NCBI GenBank assembly: GCA_040218145.1
Contig: JAVJQK010000018.1
Coordinates: forward strand, 1 to 45,875
DNA: 45,875 nucleotides
Reading direction: 5' to 3'
Origin: Sandaracinaceae bacterium
Lineage (GTDB): Bacteria; Myxococcota_A; Polyangia; Polyangiales; Sandaracinaceae
The notes under the pieces were generated by a model, which saw only the letters and a list, made by a program, of their open reading frames with translations, was not told the DNA's origin and made no database searches. A program made the translations under genes and the position numbers. Of this stretch, positions 16,996-26,596 are shown one piece after another; the stretch's first letter is position 1, and each line of letters begins with the position of its first letter.

Positions 16996-19383
16996 ATGAC
17001 TGCCACGCGCCTCGCCGGTCTCTCTTCGTTCCTCCTCGCGCTCGCCGCCGCCCCGGTCTGCGCGCAGCCGTCGGGCGCCTGCTTCGGCGTGGCCGGGGAG
17101 CCGGAGGCCCGCGCGCAGCGGCTCGTCGGGTTGGACGATCGCGTGACGCTGAGCCCGTCGTGCGAGTACGCCCTCACCGCGGAGGGGCCTTGGAGCGCGC
17201 CGGCGGGGATCGCGGGCGAGGCGGACTTCGCGACCGTCTATCGAGCGTTGGCCCAGCGCCCTGGCGCGACCCCAGCCGGCGATCCGCGCGTGATCCACGG
17301 GCGGCGCGTGTCCTCGGGGCGGGGGCGCGACGCGGACCCGACGCCGCACACCCTGATGCTGCGCTACTGCGCGCACTATCTCCTCGAGGAGCAGCTCGCC
17401 TTCCGCGCGGTTCCCGAGGCCGGGAGCGGCAGCCTGCGCATCGACCGGGTCGCCGACGACGGCTGCGACGGAGCCGCGATCGAGCTCCGCGCCGTGCGCG
17501 GCGCGCGCGGAGAGCGGCTCTACGGGGGCGACGCCGAGGCCACGCTCGGGACGGGGCAGCGGAGCCTCTCGCTTCCGCAAGGTGACTGGAGCCTGTACGC
17601 GGCTCGTCCCGGGAGCGCGGTCGGTCTGCGGGTGGGCGTGTTCCGCACGCAGCGCGTGGTGACGCCGCTCCAGAACCACCTGCGCAGCGTGGGCCTCGAG
17701 GCGCGCTCACCGGTGGCGCAGCCGGCGCTGCTCGCGGCGCGCTGGGATCCGCGAGGGCCGGGGCTGCTCCTCGCGCCCACGGATCACGCGCTCTCGAGTG
17801 AGCTGCTCTGGCCCGAGCTCCGCACCGCGGCCGAGGCGGGCCTGCTCTGGATCGCGCGGGTCGAGAGCGACGCGCCGCCGGTGGTGCTGGGGACGGTCCA
17901 GCTCGAGGCGGGACAGCCCGGCGCGCAGGGGGAGGACCCCGCCGCCATCCGCCTCCCGGACACCGCGGTGCGCGACCTGATGCGCGCGCGCTACGGCGAG
18001 GAGGGGGACGCGCTCGCGCCCACCGCCAGCGACTGGGAGGCGCTCTTCGGATCGCTCGCGGTCTGCCTCACGCCCAGCTACCACGACACGCGCACCGCCT
18101 CGGTCGGCGGCCCGGTCCCCGATCCGCGCGCCTGCGCGGCGCTCGGCGGGTTGACCCTGATGCAGACGGCGGCCACCGAGGCGACGCCCACCCGCTTCTG
18201 CATCCAGCACGGCATGCAGGTGCTCACGAGCGACGGCGCACGGCAGGAGCTCGGAGAGCCGGAGTGCTTCACGCTCCCCGCGCCCGGGTCGGCCGAGCGG
18301 CCGCCCTACCGGATCGGGATCGCGGGCACCCGGATCGCGCTCGAGGGCGGCGACGGGCTGTGCGTCACGGTCGACGGGCAGGCGATCGAGGCCACCGAGG
18401 ACGGCGACTACCGGCTCCCGGCCGGGCTGCTCGAGATCCGGCAGGGCGGCGGGGAGGGCTGCGCCGGGCGCCAGGGCCTCGCGCGCCTGCGCATGCCGGT
18501 CGTGGACCCCCAGCGCGACTGGCACCCGGTCGGCCTCTACACCGACGCCGACCCCGACTCCCTGGCGTGCGAGGGCGGGGAGGGGCAGTGCCCGTGGCAG
18601 GCGCTCGCGCACGACGAGGCCACGCACTTTGCGTACGTGGAGGCTCGTCACGAGCTCGAGTTCCGCTTCTCCACCTCGCCCGCGGTGGCCGCCGCGATCA
18701 ACGAGGACCCGATCCAGGGCGTGCAGGTCACCCAGGACGTGCCGCTGTTGAGCGGCGTGCGCGGGCGCTTCGAGGGGGCGCGCGACTCGGCGGTCGTCGC
18801 CTACGCCTCGCGCGACGCGCAGTGCCCCGCCGGCGCCGCGTACGGGGAGCTGCGCCAGCGCCCGCCCTTCGATCCCGACGCGCTCCTCGTCGACGCGACC
18901 TTCCACGTCTTCCTGCTCGGCGTCGCGGGCGAGGAGGAGCCGGTCGAGTGCCTCGCGCGGGCGTCCTTCCGGGTGCGCTCGAGCCGCGCGCTGCTCGCCG
19001 AGACCGCGCTCGACGTGCTGGGCTTCGAGGTCGGCGTGCTCGGCGACGCGCAGGCGCTCTTCTTCGCCAACGACCCGGTCTCGCTGGGGCTCGGGCTGCC
19101 GCTCGTCTGGTTCCGGTTCTCCCCCGGCATCCGCTTCGTCAGCATCGAGGTGTCCGGCATGCTCACCATGGCCGCGTCGTTCGACCCGGCGGAGCTGTCC
19201 CGCGTCGGCGGCGCGCTCACCTGGGCGCTCCAGCTCGGCATCCCGGAGCACCTGCCGCGGCTCCTCTCCATCGGCGGCATGCTCCACGGCGCAGCCGAAA
19301 CCAGCACCATCGACAACCCGCTGGTGAGCTTCTTCGTCGGCCTGAACCTCTCGTCGCTCGTCGACCTCGCGGGAGGGCGCTGA
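16996..19383 (+). CDS. Large exported protein of unknown function
   Basis: I do not recognise this 795-residue protein. It has a clear signal peptide (hydrophobic core LAGLSSFLLALAAAPVCAQ, cleavage near residue 23). The mature body is Cys-containing and beta-rich, with several PEGA- or Ig-like stretches ('TRIALEGGDGLCVTVDGQ'). The last 110 residues have alternating hydrophobic strands and Gly ('SLGLGLPLVWFRFSPGIRF', 'LLSIGGMLHGAAE'), which would suit membrane-associated strands. The next gene starts two bases after its stop and encodes a lipoprotein, so the two are almost surely co-translated and may form a surface complex. Confidence 0.75.
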   Translation: MTATRLAGLSSFLLALAAAPVCAQPSGACFGVAGEPEARAQRLVGLDDRVTLSPSCEYALTAEGPWSAPAGIAGEADFATVYRALAQRPGATPAGDPRVIHGRRVSSGRGRDADPTPHTLMLRYCAHYLLEEQLAFRAVPEAGSGSLRIDRVADDGCDGAAIELRAVRGARGERLYGGDAEATLGTGQRSLSLPQGDWSLYAARPGSAVGLRVGVFRTQRVVTPLQNHLRSVGLEARSPVAQPALLAARWDPRGPGLLLAPTDHALSSELLWPELRTAAEAGLLWIARVESDAPPVVLGTVQLEAGQPGAQGEDPAAIRLPDTAVRDLMRARYGEEGDALAPTASDWEALFGSLAVCLTPSYHDTRTASVGGPVPDPRACAALGGLTLMQTAATEATPTRFCIQHGMQVLTSDGARQELGEPECFTLPAPGSAERPPYRIGIAGTRIALEGGDGLCVTVDGQAIEATEDGDYRLPAGLLEIRQGGGEGCAGRQGLARLRMPVVDPQRDWHPVGLYTDADPDSLACEGGEGQCPWQALAHDEATHFAYVEARHELEFRFSTSPAVAAAINEDPIQGVQVTQDVPLLSGVRGRFEGARDSAVVAYASRDAQCPAGAAYGELRQRPPFDPDALLVDATFHVFLLGVAGEEEPVECLARASFRVRSSRALLAETALDVLGFEVGVLGDAQALFFANDPVSLGLGLPLVWFRFSPGIRFVSIEVSGMLTMAASFDPAELSRVGGALTWALQLGIPEHLPRLLSIGGMLHGAAETSTIDNPLVSFFVGLNLSSLVDLAGGR

Positions 19384-19384
19384 C

Positions 19385-20500
19385 GTGCGCTGGGCGCTCT
19401 TGCTCGTGCTGCTCGTGAGCGGCTGCCGCGCCACCTATCCGGCGCCCGAGGGGCGCTCCGTGGCGCGCCTGAGCCCCACCCGCTGGGGGCGCACCGACGA
19501 CGGCGACGTCGAGACCATCCGTCGCGCGGAGCGGCAGTGTATCGCCGGGCTGAGCCCACGCGCGGTCAGCGCTGCGTTCCAGGCGGTGGACGAGGTCGCC
19601 GACGCGCTCGTCGATCTCTGCAACATCGCCATCGTGGATGACGACCCGCTGGTCTGGCACGTCTGGTGTGGATCGGACGCGACCTTCCAGTCCGGGCACT
19701 ATCTGGCGCCCTCGGACGGGAGCGTGCAGTGCGACGGCGCGCAGGCGTCGACCGCGTTCGAGTGCATCGGGCGCATCCTCGCGCGCCACGTCCTCGGCCG
19801 GACCATGAGCCAGCACGTGCAGGGCGTGGAGATCGTCTCGCTCGGCAGCGTCGACCGACAGCGCCTCGCGCCGGAGAGCGCCTTCCTCGCCGAGCCCTGC
19901 GCCGATCTCCAGGAGGCGCTCGCGCTCCCGGAGGACGCGCAGTGGAGCGCCCCGGAGGAGAGGCCCAGCGACGAGGCGCGCGGCGGGCTCTGGAACCGTC
20001 GGCTCAGCTGGTGCCGCGCCGCGTTCAGCGCGCGCGAGCTCCAGCGCGGCATGAGCAGCGCGGTCGGCGGGCGCTACGAGCTGGCCGCGATCGGCGCCGG
20101 AGACGACTGGCTTAGCGACTATCGACGCGACCACCGCGCGACCTGCCCCACGCCGTCGAGCGTGAGCGGCGAGCGCGGGCGCGGGCAGTGTCGCGACGCG
20201 CGCCGGGTCGATCTCTTCGTGCGGATCCGCGCCGAGCAGGGCAGCGCGGCCGCGGCCGAGTGCGAGCCGCCGGACACGCTGAGCGGCGGCGAGCCGGCCC
20301 AGGCCCTCTACTGCTACAGCGATTGCCAGGCCCGGGCCGCGACGGGGCGCAACCCGCAGGGCTTCAGCGCGCCGCGCGCGCGCGCCGATCTCCTCTTCGG
20401 CGCCAGCCCGGGAGGCGCCCCCGAAGGCTGGATCGTGCGCAGCGCGGCCGACCGCCCCGTCAACACCGCGAGCGTCCGCCGGCTCCTCCTCCGGGAGTGA
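19385..20500 (+). CDS. Lipoprotein of unknown function, paired with the preceding exported protein
   Basis: The 371-residue product starts with a GTG one base after the preceding stop codon, so it is tightly coupled. It has lipobox LVSGC (Cys14). The mature part has about ten scattered Cys residues ('ERQCIAGLSPRAVSAAF', 'CYSDCQARA'), suggesting disulfides in an exported protein. No family was recognised. With its partner it is likely a two-component surface or periplasmic assembly. Confidence 0.72.
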   Translation: MRWALLLVLLVSGCRATYPAPEGRSVARLSPTRWGRTDDGDVETIRRAERQCIAGLSPRAVSAAFQAVDEVADALVDLCNIAIVDDDPLVWHVWCGSDATFQSGHYLAPSDGSVQCDGAQASTAFECIGRILARHVLGRTMSQHVQGVEIVSLGSVDRQRLAPESAFLAEPCADLQEALALPEDAQWSAPEERPSDEARGGLWNRRLSWCRAAFSARELQRGMSSAVGGRYELAAIGAGDDWLSDYRRDHRATCPTPSSVSGERGRGQCRDARRVDLFVRIRAEQGSAAAAECEPPDTLSGGEPAQALYCYSDCQARAATGRNPQGFSAPRARADLLFGASPGGAPEGWIVRSAADRPVNTASVRRLLLRE

Positions 20501-20515
20501 CCGGCGCGCGGCTCC

Positions 20516-20830
20516 TCAGCGGGTGGCCAGGCGGGGCGCGTCGTCGTCGTCCGTCTGGGGCGCGCGCCAGCCGGGATCGCTCGGCATCCAGGGGGAGACC
20601 GGCGCGCTCGAGCGCACCAGGCTGGTGCGGTGACGCGGGGCGGGGCGATCGCCGGGGAGGGCGGCCTGGGCCTCCGGTCGCGCGGGCGGGATGCGCGCGA
20701 CGGTGGCGGTGCCGGGGTCGTTCCAGCCGTCGTCGCTGGGGAGCATGGCGCCGCTGGCGTAGCCCGTGGCGCCGACGGCGCAGCCCGAGAGGGCGAGGGA
20801 GGTGAAGAGGGCGAAGGCGAGGGGTCTCAT
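20516..20830 (-). CDS. Small lipoprotein
   Basis: The 104-residue product has a signal MRPLAFALFTSLALSGC with lipobox LSGC (Cys17), followed by a Pro/Arg/Asp-rich mature segment with no evident fold. It is divergent from the TetR regulator with 114 bases between starts, and that spacer holds GGTGAAG repeats, so it may be the regulator's target. Function is unknown. Confidence 0.62.
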   Translation of the reverse strand: MRPLAFALFTSLALSGCAVGATGYASGAMLPSDDGWNDPGTATVARIPPARPEAQAALPGDRPAPRHRTSLVRSSAPVSPWMPSDPGWRAPQTDDDDAPRLATR

Positions 20831-20863
20831 GGCGGTTCTCCGTGCCCCGACGCGCGGGGCTAT

Positions 20864-20907
20864 GGTGAAGTGATGGTTCTACCTTGTGGTGAAGTCAACC
20901 CTTCACC
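20864..20907. promoter_or_regulatory. Candidate TetR operator: GGTGAAG direct and inverted repeats
   Basis: GGTGAAG occurs at 20864-20870 and again at 20888-20894, and its inverse CTTCACC at 20901-20907, giving a 7-bp palindrome with a six-base gap. The site sits between the divergent lipoprotein and TetR genes, where a self-regulating repressor would bind. It is AT-richer than its surroundings. Confidence 0.5.
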
Positions 20908-20944
20908 TTGAGCGCGGCGGCGGAATGACGTACCCCGTGGAGGC

Positions 20945-21568
20945 ATGGCGGGCGGTCTCGAGGCGCATCAGCGGGCCGTGGCGGCCGAGAAGCGGGCCGC
21001 GCTCGTCGAGGCGGCGCGTCGGCTCTTCGGCGAGCGGGGCTACGAGCGGGTGAGCGTGGGCGCGGTGGCCAAGGCGGCCGGCGTCTCGCTGGCCACGCTC
21101 TACAAGCACTTCGAGAGCAAGGAGGCGTTGTTCGGCGCCATCCTCGCCGAGCGCTGCGACGCGTTCGTGAGGCGGCTCGCCGCGACCGACGTGCCGGCGG
21201 AGGGGCTCGAGGCGCAGCTCTGCGCGTTCGCCGAGGCGTACGCGCGGGGCCTCGCCGATCCCTCGACGGCCGAGACCCTGCGCCTCCTGATCGGGGACGC
21301 GCCGGCCTTCCCGCACCTCGCCGAGGCCTTCTTCACGCGCCTGGAGGGGCCGGTCCAGGGCCCGCTCCGCGACCACCTCAGGCTCCAGCGCGAGGCGGGA
21401 TTGATCGACTACGACGACGAGCAGCGGGCGGTGCGCGAGCTGCTCGGCATGCTCGAGGGGGGCGTGCTCTGGCGCATGCTGCTCCGCGGGGAGGGCGTGG
21501 ACGACGCGCACGTGCGCGAGGTGGTCCACAGCGCGGTCGAGACCTGGTTGGCGCGCTACGCGGTGTGA
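20945..21568 (+). CDS. TetR/AcrR-family transcriptional regulator
   Basis: The 207-residue protein has the TetR helix-turn-helix at about 20-65 ('AARRLFGERGYERVSVGAVA', then 'AGVSLATLYKHFESKEALF'). The C-terminal ligand-binding part includes 'PSTAETLRLLIGDAPAFPHL', a pattern of the AefR-like TetR_C group. Such proteins repress neighbouring genes until a small hydrophobic ligand binds. It is divergent from a small lipoprotein gene, and the spacer has a candidate operator. The kinase gene starts 21 bases after its stop, so read-through is possible. Ligand unknown. Confidence 0.9.
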   Translation: MAGGLEAHQRAVAAEKRAALVEAARRLFGERGYERVSVGAVAKAAGVSLATLYKHFESKEALFGAILAERCDAFVRRLAATDVPAEGLEAQLCAFAEAYARGLADPSTAETLRLLIGDAPAFPHLAEAFFTRLEGPVQGPLRDHLRLQREAGLIDYDDEQRAVRELLGMLEGGVLWRMLLRGEGVDDAHVREVVHSAVETWLARYAV

Positions 21569-21575
21569 GCCTCGC

Positions 21576-21581
21576 TATAGT
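21576..21581 (+). promoter_or_regulatory. Putative -10 element, TATAGT
   Basis: TATAGT (5/6 to consensus) ends eight bases before the kinase ATG at 21590. A TTGGCG at 21548-21553 is too far upstream for a standard spacer. Confidence 0.42.
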
Positions 21582-21589
21582 GTGCGGCG

Positions 21590-22750
<1,161 letters not shown>

Positions 22751-22775
22751 TCCTCCTCCCCGATCGATTGAAAGC

Positions 22776-25418
22776 ATGTCGAACCCTCCGTATCCCGGCG
22801 ATCACGAGCTGGAGACGCTGCCCGAGCTCGAGGGCGAATCGACCGTGGTCTCCACGGCCCCGCCGGCGCAGATCCCTCCGCCCGCGGCGACCCCGCAGCA
22901 GCCCGTCTCCCCGCGGCCAGCCCCTCAGCGGCCAGCCCCTCAGCGGCCCGGCCCGCAGGCGCCGAGCACGCCCAGCGCGCGTCCTCCGCAGCCGCTCGCG
23001 CCGTCGCCGTTCGGATCCGCGCCGCCCGGCAGCCCCTTCGGCGGGCCGCCCCCGCAGGGCGCGCCTCCGAGCCCGTTCTCCCAGCCGCCGCAGGGCGCCG
23101 CGCCCTCTCCGTTCGCCCAGGAGCCCCCACGACCGGCGCCGCAGCCTGCGCTGCCGGCCGGGCTCGTGCAGAAGACCAAGAAGGGAGGCGGCTTCTTCGG
23201 CAAGACCATGGCGGGGACGGTGATGGGGACGATGGTCTTCCTCGCCAAGAGCAAGCGGATCCCGACCGGCGTCAGGGTCGCGTCCGTGCTGCTCGTCGTC
23301 GGTGGTGTCGCCGCGGCCATCGCCGTGTTCTGGACGATGCGCGCGCGCGACCAGGCGAACGCGCAGCTCGAGGCCGCGCTCGCGCGCCCCGACGGAGCCG
23401 GCGTGGCGCAGGTGCGAGCGCTCGCGGAGGAGGGGCTCGAGGACCCGTCGATGGTGCGCGCGATCGAGTACCTCGGGGCGCTCCGCGATGGCCCCTCCGT
23501 GCCGATCCTCGAGGCGGCGCTCGAGGAGTCACCCGAGGTGCAGCGCGCGGCCGCGGCCGCCCTCGCGGAGATCGGGCCTCCCGCGGCGCAGCCGGCGGCC
23601 GACGCGCTGGCGGCGCGGCTGTCCAGCGAGGACGAGCTGGTCCGCGACCACGCGGCGTGGGCGCTCGTGCGCCTCGGAGACGCGCGCGGGGTCGAGGCGA
23701 TCCTCGCGGCGCTGAGCGCGGGGTCCATGCCCTCCATCCCGAGCTACGACCCCTACACGCTCGCGGACGTGATGGAGCACGAGGGGTTGCTCGCCGCGGC
23801 CGGCCACGACTCGGCGAACGTGCGCCAGCTCGCCGCCTTCCACCTGGGCGACCACTGCGCGCCCTCCGACGAGCCGGCCCTCGCCAGGCTGGCGGGAGAC
23901 GACGACGCGTCGGTGGCCAACGCGGCGACGGTGACCCTGGCCCGCTGCGACATGGGCGCGGCGGCGGCGCAGGTCCAGGCCGGGCTGGGAGCGCACCCCG
24001 ATCGCTGGAACGCGCTCTACACGCAGATGCGCGACTCGGTGGGCGCGCCGGGGCTGGCGCTGCTCTTGCCCCACGCGCCGAACGCGGGCGCGCACCGCAC
24101 GATGGTGCACGAGATCGCCACCTCGATGGACCCGCGCGCGCCGGACGTGCTCGTGGCGGAGCTGGCGCGGCTGGAGACCCCCTCGGCGCAGGATCGCTTC
24201 GACGTCGCGCGCGCGCTCGCCGCCGAGTCCGACCCACGCCTCGTGGAGGTCCTCGAGCCGATGCTCGCGAGCGAGGAGCGCGACCACGCGGCCCTCGCCA
24301 TGGAGATGCTGGGCACGACGGAGCGGGCGGAGGACGTCGAGGCGCGGCTGCTGCCGCTGCTGCGGACCGCGCGCGAGCGTCGCGCCATGGTGCTCGCCGC
24401 GCTCGCCGACGCGGGCGTCTGCACCGAGGGCGCGCAGCGCGCGATGACCCCGCACCTGACCCGGGGCGACGCGCGCGCCCAGGCGCTGCGAGCGCTGGGC
24501 GGGTGCGGTCACGAGCGAGCGCTCGAGCTCGCGCGGGAAGAGGTGGGAGCGCCGCTGCGCGCGCCGATCACGCAGTCGCAGGGCGAGCTCCGCCTGGCCG
24601 CGCTCGAGGTCGTCGCGGCGCGCGGCCAGGAAGATCTCGCGCCCGCGCTCTTCGAACAGCTGGAGGATCCGGACACCGAGCCCCGCGTGCGCTCGGCCAT
24701 CGCGGACGCGCTCGGCGTGCTCGCCTCCGACGCGCTCCGCGATCGCGCGGTGGATCGCATGACCGACCCGAGCCGGCCGCGGGCGGTGCGGGAGGCGGCG
24801 CTGCGGGTGCTGCGCTTCGGCGTGGCCGCCTCGAGCGTGCCGCGGCTGGTCGGCTTCGTGCGGGGCGGCGAAGACGACGAGCGGACCCGGCAGGCCGCCA
24901 TCGTGCTCGGGCTGGCGCACCACGCGGGGAGCCGGGCGGAGCTGACCGAGCTGCTCGACGACGAGCGAGCCCGGCGCTCGGCCGCGGTGGCGCTCAGTCT
25001 GGACGCCGACGAGGCCTCCGCCCGCGCGCTGGCGGCGCAGGTCACGGCCGAGGACGCGGTGCAGGCCGCCTCCGCGCGGGGGCTCCAGGAGACGCCGTGG
25101 ATCTTCGCGGCCGGGGACGCGGAGGGCGACTACGCGGATCTCGGCGCCGCCGTGCGCCTCCGGGACGCGGGCTACGCCGCGCCGCTCTCGCGCCTCTGCG
25201 AGACGATGGTCGCCGAAGAGGACGGGCTCGCCCGCTCCAGCCTGCTCGAGCGCCGTCGCCGGTTTCGCTCGCATCTGACCGAGAGCGGCGACGCGGCGAC
25301 GCGCGCGCTGGCGGCCGAGGGCCTGGCGTGCGCGGGCGCGCGCGGCGCGCTGCTCGCGGTCCGCGACGCGGGCGGGGTGGGGGCCGACGAGGCGCGCGCC
25401 GTGCTGCTCCGCCGCTGA
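22776..25418 (+). CDS. Membrane protein with Pro-rich cytoplasmic N-terminus and extracytoplasmic HEAT repeats
   Basis: The 880-residue protein begins with about 130 residues of Pro/Gln/Ala-rich low complexity (repeats such as PAPQRPAPQRPGPQ), then a basic patch and one transmembrane helix at about 167-188. From about 200 to the end it is built of helical pairs typical of HEAT/PBS repeats ('AAAAALAEIGPPAAQPAADA', 'VRDHAAWALVRLGDARGVEA'), spaced about 30 residues. HEAT solenoids bind partners. The disordered N-terminus has several Ser/Thr and faces the side where the upstream kinase acts, so it is a plausible phosphorylation target. Function is inferred from architecture only. Confidence 0.83.
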   Translation: MSNPPYPGDHELETLPELEGESTVVSTAPPAQIPPPAATPQQPVSPRPAPQRPAPQRPGPQAPSTPSARPPQPLAPSPFGSAPPGSPFGGPPPQGAPPSPFSQPPQGAAPSPFAQEPPRPAPQPALPAGLVQKTKKGGGFFGKTMAGTVMGTMVFLAKSKRIPTGVRVASVLLVVGGVAAAIAVFWTMRARDQANAQLEAALARPDGAGVAQVRALAEEGLEDPSMVRAIEYLGALRDGPSVPILEAALEESPEVQRAAAAALAEIGPPAAQPAADALAARLSSEDELVRDHAAWALVRLGDARGVEAILAALSAGSMPSIPSYDPYTLADVMEHEGLLAAAGHDSANVRQLAAFHLGDHCAPSDEPALARLAGDDDASVANAATVTLARCDMGAAAAQVQAGLGAHPDRWNALYTQMRDSVGAPGLALLLPHAPNAGAHRTMVHEIATSMDPRAPDVLVAELARLETPSAQDRFDVARALAAESDPRLVEVLEPMLASEERDHAALAMEMLGTTERAEDVEARLLPLLRTARERRAMVLAALADAGVCTEGAQRAMTPHLTRGDARAQALRALGGCGHERALELAREEVGAPLRAPITQSQGELRLAALEVVAARGQEDLAPALFEQLEDPDTEPRVRSAIADALGVLASDALRDRAVDRMTDPSRPRAVREAALRVLRFGVAASSVPRLVGFVRGGEDDERTRQAAIVLGLAHHAGSRAELTELLDDERARRSAAVALSLDADEASARALAAQVTAEDAVQAASARGLQETPWIFAAGDAEGDYADLGAAVRLRDAGYAAPLSRLCETMVAEEDGLARSSLLERRRRFRSHLTESGDAATRALAAEGLACAGARGALLAVRDAGGVGADEARAVLLRR

Positions 25419-25434
25419 GCCCGGCTCGCGCCTG

Positions 25435-26535
25435 CTAGGGCTGCGCAGGGCCGGTCGCGATCGGGAAGCCCTCGCTGCGCCAGTGATCGATGCCCTCGTC
25501 GAGCACGGCCGTGTTCTCGAAGCCGTTGGCGCGCAGGGCGTCCACGACCCGGCCGCTCGCGGCGTGCGGGCACGCGCAGTACGCCACCATCCAGGTGCCG
25601 TCGCGCGGCAGGGCCTCGACCACGTCGTCCATCTCGTAGAACGGCATCGGGATCGCGCCGGGGATGCGGCCCGCGAGCCAGTCGCTGGTGGCGCGCGCGT
25701 CGATGAGCACGACGCGGCGCCCCTCGTCGAGCGCGCGCTTCACCTGCGCCGAGGGCACGAACCGGTCGTCGCGGAGCGTCATGCGCGCCTGTCGCCCGTC
25801 GGGGTTCACCACCAGCTGCATCTCGTCGAGCGACGGGATCTCCGCCAGCCGGTCGTCACCGGGGTGCGCGTGCGCGGGCGGCCGGCGCCGATCGAAGCTG
25901 CGGAGGTGCGCCACGACGTCGTTCACCTGGTCCGGGGCGAGCCGATCCCGGAAGGCGGGCATGCGGGTGCCGGTCCGACCGTGGAGGATCGCGTACTGGA
26001 GGAACCCGTCGCTCGCGGTGGCCAGGAGCTGCGGGTTGCGGAGCTGGATCGCGTCGACGCCCTCACCGTTGGCGCCGTGGCACTGCGCGCACTCCGACGC
26101 GTACACGACGCGGCCGCGCCCGGCGTCGCCGACGACCGGGACCTGCTCGACGTCGACCTGCGGGTGGCGCTGCCAGCTGCGCAGGTAGGTCACGATCGCC
26201 TCGATCTGCGCCTCGTTGAGGGGGCCGCCGTGGGTGCGCGACCACGCGCTCATCGCGGTGCCCGGTCGGCCCTCCTCGAGCGCGCTCCGGATGAACTCGT
26301 CGCTCGCGCTCCGCAGCCACTCGGGCGAGGCGAGCGCCGGCGCGTCGTCCGCGGCGTACCCCTCGCCGTCGCGCCCGTGACAGAGCGCGCAGTAGCGGCG
26401 GTAGAGCCCCTCGCCCGCGTTCTCGAGCCGCTCGGACTCCGTCGTGAGCACGACGTCCTCCATGGGCTCGGCGTCTTCTTCGCAGGCGAGCAGCAGCGCG
26501 CTCGCGGCGAGGAGCCAGGTCGTCAGCCGTCTCAT
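25435..26535 (-). CDS. Lipoprotein with two cytochrome c domains fused to a rhodanese domain
   Basis: The 366-residue product has lipobox LLLAC (Cys18). The first cytochrome c domain (about 38-125) binds haem through CALCH (49-53) with a likely axial Met95. The second (about 133-218) uses CAQCH (149-153) with Met192. Residues about 258-360 form a rhodanese domain with strand 'RRVVLIDARATSDWLAGRIP' and active-loop Cys320 in 'YCACPHAASGR'. Rhodaneses transfer sulfane sulfur, and cytochromes carry electrons, so the fusion suggests oxidation of a sulfur species or redox sensing at the membrane. The start at 26535 gives a clean lipoprotein signal. It is divergent from the lipid kinase gene. Confidence 0.88.
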   Translation of the reverse strand: MRRLTTWLLAASALLLACEEDAEPMEDVVLTTESERLENAGEGLYRRYCALCHGRDGEGYAADDAPALASPEWLRSASDEFIRSALEEGRPGTAMSAWSRTHGGPLNEAQIEAIVTYLRSWQRHPQVDVEQVPVVGDAGRGRVVYASECAQCHGANGEGVDAIQLRNPQLLATASDGFLQYAILHGRTGTRMPAFRDRLAPDQVNDVVAHLRSFDRRRPPAHAHPGDDRLAEIPSLDEMQLVVNPDGRQARMTLRDDRFVPSAQVKRALDEGRRVVLIDARATSDWLAGRIPGAIPMPFYEMDDVVEALPRDGTWMVAYCACPHAASGRVVDALRANGFENTAVLDEGIDHWRSEGFPIATGPAQP

Positions 26536-26596
26536 CGGGGCCGGAGCATGACACGCTCGCGGCGGCTGGCGAGCGACCCTGCTACACCTGCCGTCG

